From Yoonia sediminilitoris (GTDB lineage: Bacteria > Pseudomonadota > Alphaproteobacteria > Rhodobacterales > Rhodobacteraceae), in contig NZ_QBUD01000001.1 in NCBI RefSeq assembly GCF_003058085.1, positions 930,001 through 994,000 of the forward strand: DNA of 64,000 nt, written 5' to 3'. A program made the translations under genes and the position numbers. Shown in pieces: positions 1-8,363 of this stretch; positions within the stretch are counted from its first letter, which is position 1; the number at the start of each line of letters is the position of its first letter. The notes under the pieces were generated by a model. That model was not told the DNA's origin and did no database searches. It was given only the letters and a program-made list of their open reading frames with translations.

Positions 1-444
1 AATGCAATCTGGGATCGGTTGGAAAGGGCCGGGATGACAAGCCCGGCGGCCGTTGCTGCGACACCTGCTGACGACCTCAAATCACTGGGGCTAAGCCGGC
101 AGAAAGTGCGCTACGCCCATGCGCTCGCCGCGGCTGACATTGACTATGATCTGCTGCGTGAAAGACCCGCTGTGGACGTCATCAATCAGCTGACAGCCGT
201 CACCGGGATTGGCCAGTGGACTGCGGAAATCTATGCGATGTTCTCTTTGGGGCGGGCCGATGTGTTCGCCCCAGGTGATCTGGCGCTGCAAGAAGCCGCC
301 AAGCTGATATTCGACCTGCCCGAACGCCCCGGGGAAAGGGCCTTGCGCGCGATGGCACAGGACTGGGCCCCATGGCGGTCGGTTGCAGCCCGGATCATGT
401 GGGCCTACTACAAGCAGACAAAACAAAGGGAAGGCATCCGATGA
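1..444 (+). CDS. alkA: DNA-3-methyladenine glycosylase II, C-terminal part (runs off the window)
   Basis: Base-excision repair glycosylase that removes alkylated purines. The reading frame is open from the first base, so the start lies upstream. The visible part holds the helix-hairpin-helix and active-site segment: a GIGQWTAEIY motif followed by DVFAPGDLALQ, in which the aspartate of the PxGD block is the expected catalytic residue of the AlkA/HhH-GPD family. The tail (WRSVAARIMWAYYK) matches the usual end of this family. Its stop overlaps the start of the next gene (ATGA), so the two are probably cotranscribed. I am sure of the family; the substrate range cannot be read from the sequence. 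Confidence 0.88.
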   Translation, partial: NAIWDRLERAGMTSPAAVAATPADDLKSLGLSRQKVRYAHALAAADIDYDLLRERPAVDVINQLTAVTGIGQWTAEIYAMFSLGRADVFAPGDLALQEAAKLIFDLPERPGERALRAMAQDWAPWRSVAARIMWAYYKQTKQREGIR

Positions 445-1109
445 CCAGAAGCTTAGAGGCGCAACGGCGCGAACCGATCTCGGGCGACCTGAGGTCCTGT
501 GTGGTGTTCCTGCATGGGTATGGCGCAAATGCCGCCGACCTGATCGGGCTTGCCGACCCGCTGGGCGAACATATGCCGGATACGTTGTTCATCGCGCCCG
601 ACGCGCCAGAACAGTGTGCCGGTGCGCCGATGGGGTTCCAATGGTTTCCGATTCCATGGATAGACGGATCATCCGAGGAAGAAAGCCGCGCCGGGCTTGA
701 CCGGGCCGCAGCCGATCTGGATGCGTTTCTGACAGGCATCATGGTGGACGAGGATTTGTTGCCGGAACAAATGATCGTTCTGGGCTTTTCCCAAGGGACA
801 ATGATGGCGTTGCATGTCTTGCCCCGCAGAGAAGACCCCGTCGCCGGTATCGTCGCGTTTTCCGGACGGCTGTTGGAACCTGAATTGCTGGCTGACGAGG
901 TCGTCAGCCGTCCGCCGGTTCTGCTGGTTCATGGCGATCAGGATGACGTCGTGCCGCCGCAATCCTTGCCGCAAGCCGCCGAAACGCTTCAGGGCGCAGG
1001 CTGGAAAGAGGTCTATGCCCATATCATGAAAGGCACAGGCCACGGCATTGCACCAGATGGGCTCCAGGTGGCGCTTGCCTTTATGCGGGACAGGTTTGGC
1101 ATGTCCTAG
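441..1109 (+). CDS. Alpha/beta-hydrolase, carboxylesterase/phospholipase family
   Basis: Cytoplasmic serine esterase of the small carboxylesterase (YpfH/phospholipase) family, 222 residues. The visible elements are VVFLHGYGAN (oxyanion strand), the nucleophile elbow GFSQGT, an aspartate in HGDQDDVVP and a histidine in GTGHGI, giving a complete Ser-Asp-His triad. The frame is open further upstream, but the ATG at 441, overlapping the preceding stop, gives the family's usual length and an N-terminus ending just before the first strand. It sits directly behind the repair glycosylase gene. The true substrate is unknown; members hydrolyse short acyl esters. Confidence 0.85.
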   Translation: MTRSLEAQRREPISGDLRSCVVFLHGYGANAADLIGLADPLGEHMPDTLFIAPDAPEQCAGAPMGFQWFPIPWIDGSSEEESRAGLDRAAADLDAFLTGIMVDEDLLPEQMIVLGFSQGTMMALHVLPRREDPVAGIVAFSGRLLEPELLADEVVSRPPVLLVHGDQDDVVPPQSLPQAAETLQGAGWKEVYAHIMKGTGHGIAPDGLQVALAFMRDRFGMS

Positions 1110-1226
1110 GGTCCTGGCCCTAGGGTGGATTTACCCGCAGAAATCTTTCCGGAACGGACCGGCTTTTAACGGTTTGGTCGTCTTTGCGGGCCATGGTCGG
1201 AGGGCATCCAGAAGGGAAGTTCCACC

Positions 1227-1961
1227 ATGTCCGCGAAGCCCATGCCAAAGCTGATTGGGATGATGTCACCGCGCACCTTGCTGGGGTGGAGCGCTCGGTT
1301 TTTCCTGATTCTTGCGTTGATCTGGTGGGGCAATTCATTTGTGTATCCCCTGATCCATAATGGCGCAAATGCGAGTTTCACAACATTGGCGGTCAATACG
1401 GGGCTGTTTGCGGTCCCGATTGCAGGCGTTTTGTTGTGGTCATTGGCCGCCGTGAGCAAAGACCACCGGCGGCTTGAAAAGGTCTATGGCATCGACCCCG
1501 TGACCGGATTGCCCAATCGGAACAGCTTTTGCCACCAACTACAGCCAATCCTGCCGCAAAGTGGCGTGCTGTTGCTTATCGATATTGATGATTTTCGCAC
1601 CATCAATGATCGGCGGGGGCGGCAGGCGGGTGATTTGTGTATGATGTCATTGGCGCAACGCTTTCGTGAACTGACGAGAGAGACGGATATCGTTGGTCGC
1701 ATGGATGGTCCGACGTTTGCAGCCTATTTGCCTGGTGCGACGGTGGAACATGCCTATGGCGTCGCCGCACGGTTGACTGACGGGGTGCAACTGATCCGCG
1801 AAAGCGGGGTCATGAAGTTTACAACATCCGTGGGCGCAGTGTTTGCCGATGGTGAAATGCCCATCGCCGATCTTTTGCGTGGTGCCGAAGCAGCACTCGA
1901 ACGCGCCAAGCTGAACGGGCGGGCCACTGTGGTTCTGGATGCGTTGCCGATGGTCGCCTGA
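1227..1961 (+). CDS. Membrane GGDEF-domain protein with a degenerate active site
   Basis: 244 residues. There are two predicted membrane helices (about residues 22-42 and 52-72), followed by a GGDEF domain that opens with the usual DPVTGLPNR and then LIDIDDFRTIND. The signature loop that should read RxGGDEF is RMDGPTF here, so the metal- and GTP-binding GG(D/E)EF residues are gone. The helix segment FRTINDRRGRQAGD is also weakened from the usual GHxxGD. Known family members with such loops do not make cyclic-di-GMP but may still bind nucleotides or partners, so I infer a regulatory pseudo-cyclase. A GGAGGG-like stretch (1198-1204) lies rather far upstream; AGAAGGGAAG at 1210-1219 is the likelier ribosome site. 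Confidence 0.8.
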   Translation: MSAKPMPKLIGMMSPRTLLGWSARFFLILALIWWGNSFVYPLIHNGANASFTTLAVNTGLFAVPIAGVLLWSLAAVSKDHRRLEKVYGIDPVTGLPNRNSFCHQLQPILPQSGVLLLIDIDDFRTINDRRGRQAGDLCMMSLAQRFRELTRETDIVGRMDGPTFAAYLPGATVEHAYGVAARLTDGVQLIRESGVMKFTTSVGAVFADGEMPIADLLRGAEAALERAKLNGRATVVLDALPMVA

Positions 1962-2039
1962 GGCGTTTGCGCCAAAACCGGAGGCAGCAGCTTTCGGTGG
2001 TTACAGATCTTCGGCCAATTTTGCCGCACATTGTGGGGG

Positions 2040-2067
2040 TTGTCACATTTCTAACGCGATATATAGT
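2040..2067 (+). promoter_or_regulatory. Candidate housekeeping promoter before the HNH nuclease gene
   Basis: TTGTCA at 2040-2045 and TATAGT at 2062-2067, separated by 16 bases. Each hexamer differs from the sigma70-type consensus at one position. Transcription would begin near 2074, leaving a leader of roughly 65 bases. Assigned by pattern only. Confidence 0.45.
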
Positions 2068-2139
2068 CCAAGATGAACGTAATGCGGGAACGCCGAAATT
2101 ACGGAAGTTCTCGCACTGGATTTGTGTGGGACTTAAGGT

Positions 2140-2727
2140 ATGACGCAAGCAGATTTCCGAGTTGATTTTGTCCGCGAACCGGGTGCGCTCAAGCAATTTC
2201 CAGCGTTGGTTCTCAATGCAGACTACAGGCCATTGTCCTACTTGCCGCTGTCATTATGGCCGTGGCAAGAGGCAGTGAAAGCCGCATGGCTGGATCGCGT
2301 GGACATTGTCAGTGAATATGACGAGGTCGTGCGCAGCCCATCCACCGTTATCAAGATCCCGTCGGTCGTGGTGTTGAAGGATTATGTCAAACCGCAAAAG
2401 CAGGTTGCTTTCACGCGGTTCAATCTATTCCTGCGGGATGAATTCTGTTGCCAATATTGCGGGGCAAAGGGCGATTTGACCTTTGACCATGTGGTGCCGC
2501 GCGCGAGTGGTGGTGTGACCAGCTGGGAAAATGTCGTTGCGGCCTGTAGCCCCTGCAATTTGCGCAAGGGGTCGCGGTCGCTCAAACGGTCCGGCATGTC
2601 CTTGCGCAAGGCACCGCGTCGTCCTGCGCACGAACAGTTGCACAACGTCGGGCGCAAGTTCCCGCCCAACCATTTGCATGACAGTTGGGTTGATTTCCTT
2701 TATTGGGATGCAGAGCTGGAAGCCTGA
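2140..2727 (+). CDS. HNH endonuclease family protein
   Basis: 195-residue protein of the HNH nuclease superfamily, of the free-standing type found in many alphaproteobacterial chromosomes. The core is complete: the first zinc-binding pair is CQYCG (about residue 104), then DHVVPRASGG with the catalytic histidine, then WENVVAACSPCN with the second cysteine pair and asparagine. The N-terminal half (LVLNADYRPLSYLPLSLWPWQEA) is typical of the family and lacks other known domains. It stands alone between the GGDEF gene and zwf, without a restriction methylase or toxin partner nearby, so a chromosome-maintenance role is more likely than restriction. Function is unproven. Confidence 0.85.
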   Translation: MTQADFRVDFVREPGALKQFPALVLNADYRPLSYLPLSLWPWQEAVKAAWLDRVDIVSEYDEVVRSPSTVIKIPSVVVLKDYVKPQKQVAFTRFNLFLRDEFCCQYCGAKGDLTFDHVVPRASGGVTSWENVVAACSPCNLRKGSRSLKRSGMSLRKAPRRPAHEQLHNVGRKFPPNHLHDSWVDFLYWDAELEA

Positions 2728-2829
2728 GCCCTTTGGCATCGGCGGCTTTGCACCAACGGTCGGGCATCAGCTATGCACGAAACGCTGTAGACTTGCGCAA
2801 TGCTTCGCGCTAGGACACGCGTAACAGCA

Positions 2830-2845
2830 GCGTTAGCGCTAACGC
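2830..2845. promoter_or_regulatory. Perfect 16-base palindrome, LacI-family operator type, before zwf
   Basis: The sequence GCGTTAGCGCTAACGC is a perfect inverted repeat with a central CG step, the classic form of LacI/GalR-family operators. It ends 23 bases before the zwf ATG, in a position suited to repression. No LacI-family regulator is encoded in the window, so the protein that binds it is unknown. Confidence 0.6.
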
Positions 2846-2868
2846 AACATTTCATAGCGGAGTAGGTC

Positions 2869-4323
2869 ATGGTCGCGCGCGTCATTCCCGTAGAAGAATT
2901 CGATCTGGTCATATTTGGCGGAACCGGCGATCTGGCCCGACGCAAAATCCTGCCGGGGCTATTCCGGCGCTATCGGTCCGGTCAGATGCCTGAAGGCGCA
3001 CGGATTATCGGGGCTGCGCGCTCTGACATGAGCGCCGATGAATATCGCCAGATGATCGCCGAAGCCGTTGCCGAATTCGGCGGTGAAGAATCCGCGGACA
3101 AGGACGGGCTGGACGGATTCCTGCGTAATCTCGACTATGTGCCAATTGATGCCAAGGGCACCGGCGGCTGGGATGCTCTGGCAGCGAAGGTCAGACAGGA
3201 TGTTGTGCAGGCCTTTTATTTCTCGGTGGCGCCATCCTTGTTCGGTGATCTGGCCGAACGGTTGCACACAAACAGGATTGCCAACAGCGAAAGCCGGATT
3301 GTAGTCGAAAAACCCTTTGGCCGCGATCTGGAGAGCGCACGGGCGTTGAATGGCACACTGGCCGAACATTTCGACGAAAGCCAGATTTACCGGATTGACC
3401 ATTACCTTGGCAAGGAGACCGTGCAAAACCTGATGGCCGTGCGTTTTGGCAACGTGCTGTTTGAGCCGCTTTGGAACAATCATTACCTTGATCATATCCA
3501 GATTACGGTTGCTGAAACGGTTGGTGTCGGCGGGCGCGGTGCCTATTATGACAAATCGGGTGCGATGCGTGACATGGTACAGAACCACCTGATGCAGCTG
3601 CTTTGCCTGATCGCAATGGAACCGCCCAGCAAGTTCGGTGCCGACGCGGTGCGCGACGAAAAGTTAAAGGTAATCAGAGCGTTGGAGCCTGTCGATTCGC
3701 ACCACATCGTGCGTGGCCAATATGACGAAAGCAGCGATGGGCCCAGCTATCGTGAGGATGTCGAAAATCCGCGCAGCTTTACCGAAAGCTTTATCGCGAT
3801 GCGGTGTCACATCTCCAACTGGCGATGGGCAGGTGTGCCGTTCTATCTGCGGACAGGCAAGCGCATGAAGGGGCGATCGTCAGAGATCGCCGTGGTTTTC
3901 AAGGATTTGGGTCATTCGATTTTTGAAGGTGACGAAGCCCGGCACCGCAATATCCTGGCGATTAGACTGCAACCAAACGAGGGCATGGATCTTCAGGTTA
4001 CGATCAAGGAACCGGGCCCCGGCGGCATGCGGTTGGTTGATGTGCCTCTTGACATGACCTTTGCCGATGCGCTGGGTGACCATGAAATTGAAGAGGCCGA
4101 CGCATATGAACGCCTGATCATGGACGTGATCCGGGGCAACCAGACCCTGTTCATGCGCGGTGACGAAGTTGAGGCCGCGTGGCAGTGGACCGATCCGCTC
4201 ATTGCCGGGTGGGAAGCACGTAACGATGTGCCCAAGCATTATGAAGCAGGCTCTGCCGGGCCAGAAGATGCAATGATGCTGATGCACCGTGACGGTCGCC
4301 GTTGGCGTGAAATCAAGGGCTAG
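2869..4323 (+). CDS. zwf: Glucose-6-phosphate 1-dehydrogenase
   Basis: Oxidises glucose-6-phosphate to 6-phosphogluconolactone with reduction of NAD(P)+, the first step of the oxidative pentose phosphate and Entner-Doudoroff routes. At 484 residues it has the normal length. Visible are the dinucleotide fingerprint GGTGDLA near residue 17, VEKPFG, and the active-site signature RIDHYLGKE with the substrate-binding lysine. It is the first gene of zwf-pgl-pgi, all on the same strand with short gaps, so one transcript is likely. The LacI-type palindrome just upstream suggests carbon-source control. Start chosen at the ATG behind GCGGAGTAGG. Confidence 0.97.
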   Translation: MVARVIPVEEFDLVIFGGTGDLARRKILPGLFRRYRSGQMPEGARIIGAARSDMSADEYRQMIAEAVAEFGGEESADKDGLDGFLRNLDYVPIDAKGTGGWDALAAKVRQDVVQAFYFSVAPSLFGDLAERLHTNRIANSESRIVVEKPFGRDLESARALNGTLAEHFDESQIYRIDHYLGKETVQNLMAVRFGNVLFEPLWNNHYLDHIQITVAETVGVGGRGAYYDKSGAMRDMVQNHLMQLLCLIAMEPPSKFGADAVRDEKLKVIRALEPVDSHHIVRGQYDESSDGPSYREDVENPRSFTESFIAMRCHISNWRWAGVPFYLRTGKRMKGRSSEIAVVFKDLGHSIFEGDEARHRNILAIRLQPNEGMDLQVTIKEPGPGGMRLVDVPLDMTFADALGDHEIEEADAYERLIMDVIRGNQTLFMRGDEVEAAWQWTDPLIAGWEARNDVPKHYEAGSAGPEDAMMLMHRDGRRWREIKG

Positions 4324-4353
4324 ACAGATGAGGAAAGACAGAGGGCCGATGCG

Positions 4354-5025
4354 ATGAAATTCATTGAATACGCTGATGCGGAATTGATGATGATGGATCT
4401 GGCAAACGTGCTTGCCGGTGAATTGGAAAACAGCTTGCTGACCCACGACCGGGCCTCTTTTGCGGTGCCGGGCGGCACGACTCCGGGCCCGATCTTTGAC
4501 CAGTTGTGCGCTGTTGGCCTTGACTGGTCGCGGGTTGATATCATGCTCACCGATGAGCGGTGGGTGCCAGAGACCTCAGAGCGGTCGAACACCAGATTGC
4601 TGCGCGAACGTCTACTGGTCGAAAAGGCTGCCGCTGCCAACTATGTGCCGCTTTATGCCGATGCGCCGACGCCCGAGGAAAAGCTGCCGGAACTGTCCGC
4701 CAATCTGGATCGCTTTTTGCCTGTATCCGTGATGCTGCTGGGCATGGGGGCAGATATGCACACAGCGTCGATCTTTCCGGGGGCTGATCAGCTTGATCGC
4801 GCGCTGCGCGGTGATGATAATCTGGTGGCGATGCGCGCACCCGGCGCACCCGAACCACGGATCACCTTGTCGGCCAAGGTGCTTCAGCAGGCGATGCGCC
4901 GCCATATCGTGATCATCGGCGATGAAAAGCGCGCAGCATTCGAGGCAGCGCGCAGTCTGCCACCCGCGCAGGCCCCCGTGGCTGCAGTTCTGCCGGGCAG
5001 TACCGTTCACTGGGCAAGGAGCTAG
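4354..5025 (+). CDS. pgl: 6-phosphogluconolactonase
   Basis: Hydrolyses 6-phosphogluconolactone to 6-phosphogluconate, the step after Zwf. It has 223 residues, normal for the bacterial DevB/Pgl type. The visible family motifs are the VPGGTTPGPIF phosphate-binding segment, LTDERWVPETSERSN and the late LLGMGADMHTASIFPG block. It lies 30 bases after zwf and 3 bases before pgi. No edd or eda gene follows, so the rest of the Entner-Doudoroff route must be encoded elsewhere. Confidence 0.95.
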   Translation: MKFIEYADAELMMMDLANVLAGELENSLLTHDRASFAVPGGTTPGPIFDQLCAVGLDWSRVDIMLTDERWVPETSERSNTRLLRERLLVEKAAAANYVPLYADAPTPEEKLPELSANLDRFLPVSVMLLGMGADMHTASIFPGADQLDRALRGDDNLVAMRAPGAPEPRITLSAKVLQQAMRRHIVIIGDEKRAAFEAARSLPPAQAPVAAVLPGSTVHWARS

Positions 5026-5028
5026 ATC

Positions 5029-6627
5029 ATGTGGGACCCACTTCGCGCACATTTCGCCAAGGTTGCTGACCGCCGTTTTGCCAGCTTGGTTGACGACGCC
5101 CGCGCGGCCGATTTTTCCGCACAGTTCGGCGACATGCTGTTTGACTATGTCAAGACTAACATTGATGCAGACGGGCGCAGCCTGCTGATTGATCTGCTTG
5201 AACAGGCAGGCGTGGCCGCAAAACGTGACGCCATGTTTGCAGGCGCGCCGATCAACGAAACCGAAGGGCGCGCCGTCTTGCACACGGCCTTGCGCAATCT
5301 TGATGGCGGGCCTGTCATGGTCGATGGCACCGATGTCATGCCCGAAGTGCTGGATACTCTGGCGCGGATGGAGGCGTTTGCCGAAGATGTGCGTTCCGGC
5401 CGGTTCACAGGGCAGGGCGGCCAGATTACCGACGTGGTGAACATCGGGATTGGCGGGTCCGACCTTGGCCCCGCGATGGCGGTCAAGGCACTGGCCCCCT
5501 ATCACGACGGTCCGCGGTGCCATTTCGTCAGCAACGTCGACCCCGCTGATATCGCAGGTGTCTTGCGCGCCTGCGATCCGGCCACAACCTTGGTGATTGT
5601 CGCCTCCAAGACCTTTACCACAATCGAAACCATGACCAATGCCCGCACGGCGCAAGCCTGGATGGGTGCGGAAGTATCTGACACAGGGGCACAATTTGCG
5701 GCCCTGTCCACCGCTGCCGACAAAACAGCGGCGTTCGGCATCGACTCATCCCGCGTGTTTGGCTTTGCCGACTGGGTTGGAGGGCGTTATTCGCTGTGGG
5801 GGCCGATCGGCCTGTCCCTGATGATAGCTATTGGGCCCAAAGCCTTTCGCGCATTTCTGCGCGGGGCACAGGCAATGGACGTGCATTTCAAATCTGCGGC
5901 GTGGGATGAAAACCTGCCGGCATTGCTGGCGCTGGTCGGCATCTGGCACAATCAGATTTGCGGCTACACAACCCGCGCGGTGCTGCCTTATGATAATCTT
6001 CTCAGTCGCTTACCCGCCTATCTTCAACAGCTTGATATGGAAAGTAACGGCAAGGGTGTCAGCATGGATGGGGCCGACCTGACGGTGCCCTCGGGGCCTG
6101 TGGTCTGGGGCGAGCCAGGGACAAACGGCCAGCATGCGTTCTACCAGCTGATACATCAGGGTACCCGTGTTGTGCCGTGTGAATTCCTGCTTGCTGCACG
6201 CGGGCATGAGGACGATCTGCACCATCAGCACCAGCTGTTGGTGGCAAACTGCCTGGCCCAGTCCGAAGCGCTGATGCGGGGCCGCACATTGGACGAAGCG
6301 CGCGGCAAGCTCGACGGCAAGTATCAGGGGGAGGAGCTGGAGCGACAGGCCCGTCACCGGGTTTTTCCGGGCAATCGGCCTTCTGTCACGCTCGCCTATC
6401 CGCAACTCACCCCAGAGGTGCTTGGCCAGATCATCGCGCTTTATGAACACCGCGTTTTCGTGGAAGGGGTGGTGCTGGGGATCAATTCCTACGACCAGTG
6501 GGGCGTGGAACTGGGCAAGGAACTGGCGACCGCTTTGCAGCCAGTGATTGAAGGCGCTGCGACAACGCAGGGCAAAGACGGATCAACCGCCGCTCTGGTC
6601 GGTTTTCTGCGCAGCAACGGGGTTTGA
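5029..6627 (+). CDS. pgi: Glucose-6-phosphate isomerase
   Basis: Interconverts glucose-6-phosphate and fructose-6-phosphate in the cytoplasm. In organisms using the Entner-Doudoroff route it also returns triose carbon to glucose-6-phosphate. At 532 residues it belongs to the long PGI family. Both family signatures are present: the [12 protein letters not shown] segment near residue 250 and [15 protein letters not shown] near residue 485. The glutamate in [10 protein letters not shown]-type context and MESNGKGV are also conserved. It is the third gene of the zwf operon and starts 3 bases after pgl. Confidence 0.97.
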   Translation: MWDPLRAHFAKVADRRFASLVDDARAADFSAQFGDMLFDYVKTNIDADGRSLLIDLLEQAGVAAKRDAMFAGAPINETEGRAVLHTALRNLDGGPVMVDGTDVMPEVLDTLARMEAFAEDVRSGRFTGQGGQITDVVNIGIGGSDLGPAMAVKALAPYHDGPRCHFVSNVDPADIAGVLRACDPATTLVIVASKTFTTIETMTNARTAQAWMGAEVSDTGAQFAALSTAADKTAAFGIDSSRVFGFADWVGGRYSLWGPIGLSLMIAIGPKAFRAFLRGAQAMDVHFKSAAWDENLPALLALVGIWHNQICGYTTRAVLPYDNLLSRLPAYLQQLDMESNGKGVSMDGADLTVPSGPVVWGEPGTNGQHAFYQLIHQGTRVVPCEFLLAARGHEDDLHHQHQLLVANCLAQSEALMRGRTLDEARGKLDGKYQGEELERQARHRVFPGNRPSVTLAYPQLTPEVLGQIIALYEHRVFVEGVVLGINSYDQWGVELGKELATALQPVIEGAATTQGKDGSTAALVGFLRSNGV

Positions 6628-6684
6628 CCGGCGCCACAAATTTGCATAGTGCGGATGTCGGGGCGTTTGACAAAGGACAGATGA

Positions 6685-7146
6685 ATGATTGCGCAATACG
6701 CACCTTTGGGCGTTGTAGCCTTGCTGCTGGCGGCGACGCTGATCGAGTTGAAGACAGGGAAAATCCCGAACTGGCTGACATTGCTGCCGTTTGTATTGTT
6801 CATTTTGGTGGTGGGTGCCGCCGCTGATAAAGGGGCCTATGTCTGGCAGATGGGTCTGGCTGCGGCGGTTTTTGTTGTTGGCCTGCTGTTGTTTGCCTTT
6901 GCGGGCTTTGGTGCAGGAGCCGTCAAGCTGATGACGGGGCTGGCCCTGTTTATTCCATTGCAAAGCGGCGTCACCGCCTTGGGTGTGTTTATTGCCAGCC
7001 TGTTTGTGGTCACATTCACGCTGGTGCAGATGCGCAAGTTTGGTGTCGGTGCGGGCAGCAATTGGCATGTCTTTACGGCCAGCAAATCACTGCCGCTCAG
7101 TATGCCCCTTGCGATCACAGGCGCTGCGGCGCTGCTTTTTCTCTGA
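6685..7146 (+). CDS. Prepilin-peptidase-like (A24/CpaA fold) membrane protein lacking catalytic aspartates
   Basis: 153 residues with about five membrane helices. The layout follows the small CpaA-type prepilin peptidases: a first helix ending in LIELKTGKIPNWLT and a middle segment FGAGAVKLM. In active enzymes these read ..D...xxIPN and GxGDxK, with two essential aspartates. Here the first is glutamate and the second is alanine. It therefore looks like a pseudoenzyme, although its open frame and clean start argue against simple decay. No pilin or tad genes are nearby. It follows pgi by 57 bases on the same strand and may share its transcript. The fold assignment rests on the IPN and GAGAVK motifs. 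Confidence 0.65.
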   Translation: MIAQYAPLGVVALLLAATLIELKTGKIPNWLTLLPFVLFILVVGAAADKGAYVWQMGLAAAVFVVGLLLFAFAGFGAGAVKLMTGLALFIPLQSGVTALGVFIASLFVVTFTLVQMRKFGVGAGSNWHVFTASKSLPLSMPLAITGAAALLFL

Positions 7147-7147
7147 C

Positions 7148-7188
7148 AGCGGCAAAACCGTAAGATGGGTTTTGACCCATCCGCCGCT
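7148..7188. terminator. Hairpin between convergent genes, probable two-way terminator
   Basis: The inner stem GATGGGT (7164-7170) pairs with ACCCATC (7175-7181) across a TTTG loop. An outer stem AGCGGC (7148-7153) pairs with GCCGCT (7183-7188). No clear T-run follows, but the position between two convergent genes fits a terminator. Confidence 0.45.
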
Positions 7189-7538
7189 CAAACTGCCGCA
7201 GTGACGATGATTTCGACAGAAAAATCCGGTGTCGCCAGTTTCGCCTCTCCGGTCCAACGGGCTGGTGCGTAGCCTTCCGGCACCCATGCGTCCCAGGCCG
7301 CGTTCATTTCGGCAAACTGTGTGCCAATGTCTGACAGCCAGATTTGCGCGGTGAGCAGACGGGTCTTGTCGGTGCCTGCTTCTGCCAGAAGCGTGTCAAT
7401 CTTGCCCAGAATGTCATTGGTCTGTTCCGTGACGGATGCGCCAGCGGTGCCAACCTGACCTGCCAGATAGGCAATGCCATTGTGTACAACCAATTGGCTC
7501 ATCCGGGCTGACGTGTGGTGTCGCGTGATATCGTTCAT
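7188..7538 (-). CDS. RidA/YjgF-family protein
   Basis: 116-residue protein of the YjgF/YER057c/UK114 family, whose RidA members deaminate reactive enamine and imine intermediates formed by PLP enzymes. The frame has the usual start (MNDITRHHTSARMSQLVVHNGIAYLAGQVG) and family length. The family arginine expected near residue 105 in true RidA (in an R-x-C/A context) is not obvious: the C-terminus here reads LATPDFSVEIIVTAAV. It probably belongs to a Rid subgroup other than archetypal RidA. It converges on the prepilin-peptidase-like gene. Confidence 0.8.
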   Translation of the reverse strand: MNDITRHHTSARMSQLVVHNGIAYLAGQVGTAGASVTEQTNDILGKIDTLLAEAGTDKTRLLTAQIWLSDIGTQFAEMNAAWDAWVPEGYAPARWTGEAKLATPDFSVEIIVTAAV

Positions 7539-7565
7539 GGGCCGACCTTATTCTATTTGGGGGAA

Positions 7566-7639
7566 TGGAGCGGGTGAAGGGAATCGAACCCTCGTATTCA
7601 GCTTGGGAAGCTGCTGCTCTACCATTGAGCTACACCCGC
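7566..7639 (-). tRNA. tRNA-Gly (anticodon CCC)
   Basis: Read on the minus strand, the acceptor stem GCGGGTG pairs with CACCCGC. The D arm is GCTC-AATGGTA-GAGC, the anticodon loop is TTCCCAA (anticodon CCC, for GGG codons), and the T arm carries the invariant GGTTCGATTCC. The 3' CCA is encoded (7566-7568). The anticodon stem has four good pairs with a G-A opposition at positions 27/43. It lies between the RidA-family gene and ssb. Confidence 0.93.
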
Positions 7640-7699
7640 GTTGCGCGTGGTTTAGTGGCTCCTCGCGTCCTGCGCAAGGGTGGCCGTGGTCCATCGGCC

Positions 7700-8215
7700 C
7701 TAGAACGGGATTTCATCGTCCATGTCCGAGCTGCCACCGCCGCCTTGTGACCCGCCACCGTAGCCGCCGCCGTCATTTCCGCCGTAGCCACCGCCACCGC
7801 CGCCGCCGGAATAGCCACCGCCATTGTCGCCGCCGTAGCTGCCACCGCCGCCGCCACCGTCGCCGCGTCCGTCAAGCATGGTCAATGTGCTGGTGTAGGG
7901 GCGCAGGACAACTTCGGTCGAATACCGATCCTGACCGGACTGATCCTGCCATTTGCGGGTTTCCAACTGCCCCTCGATATACACTTTTGACCCCTTCTTG
8001 AGGTACTGCTCAGCCACCTTGGCCAAAGGTTCTGAAAAGATCGCGACAGAGTGCCATTCGGTCCGCTCGCGCCGTTCACCGGTGTTCCGGTCTTTCCAGT
8101 TTTCAGAGGTGGCGATGCGCAGATTGCAGACTTTGCCACCGTTCTGAAAGGTCCGGACCTCAGGGTCGCGGCCCAGATTCCCGATGAGAATGACTTTGTT
8201 CACTGATCCGGCCAT
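7700..8215 (-). CDS. ssb: Single-stranded DNA-binding protein
   Basis: Binds single-stranded DNA during replication, repair and recombination and recruits partners through its C-terminal tip. The OB fold covers about residues 1-110 ([14 protein letters not shown] at the start). It is followed by a linker of almost pure Gly, with Ser, Tyr and Asp, and the canonical acidic tip DDEIPF. The frame extends further upstream, but MAGSVNK is the universal SSB start and gives a normal 171 residues. The 148-base region shared with the divergent transglycosylase gene shows no GTTC-N7-GTTC SOS box, so LexA control is not indicated. Confidence 0.97.
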   Translation of the reverse strand: MAGSVNKVILIGNLGRDPEVRTFQNGGKVCNLRIATSENWKDRNTGERRERTEWHSVAIFSEPLAKVAEQYLKKGSKVYIEGQLETRKWQDQSGQDRYSTEVVLRPYTSTLTMLDGRGDGGGGGGSYGGDNGGGYSGGGGGGGYGGNDGGGYGGGSQGGGGSSDMDDEIPF

Positions 8216-8363
8216 GGCGGAAACTCCCTCGATTCTTGTTGGCCTTTTGTGACAGAGCCGCGACACTGCGGCAACACGACTTGGCGCATGTTTTCCAAAA
8301 CACTTGGTTGCGGGCGCAAAAGGCTCTACCTTTGAGAGGCTGGACATTGGTAGGTTTAGACTT

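Noticed and set aside
2140-2727. HNH protein as part of a restriction or defence island
   Set aside because: No methylase, helicase, integrase or other defence gene is nearby, and the neighbours are central metabolism genes.
4612-5694. 360-codon open frame on the minus strand across pgl and pgi
   Set aside because: It lies antisense to two well-conserved genes, has no recognisable domain and spans the pgl-pgi junction. It is a by-product of GC-rich codon use.
7720-7865. GCC/ACC-rich repeat resembling a satellite
   Set aside because: It encodes the Gly-rich linker of SSB and is fully explained by that low-complexity protein segment.
8216-8363. SOS box upstream of ssb
   Set aside because: No GTTC-N7-GTTC or close variant is present in the divergent region.
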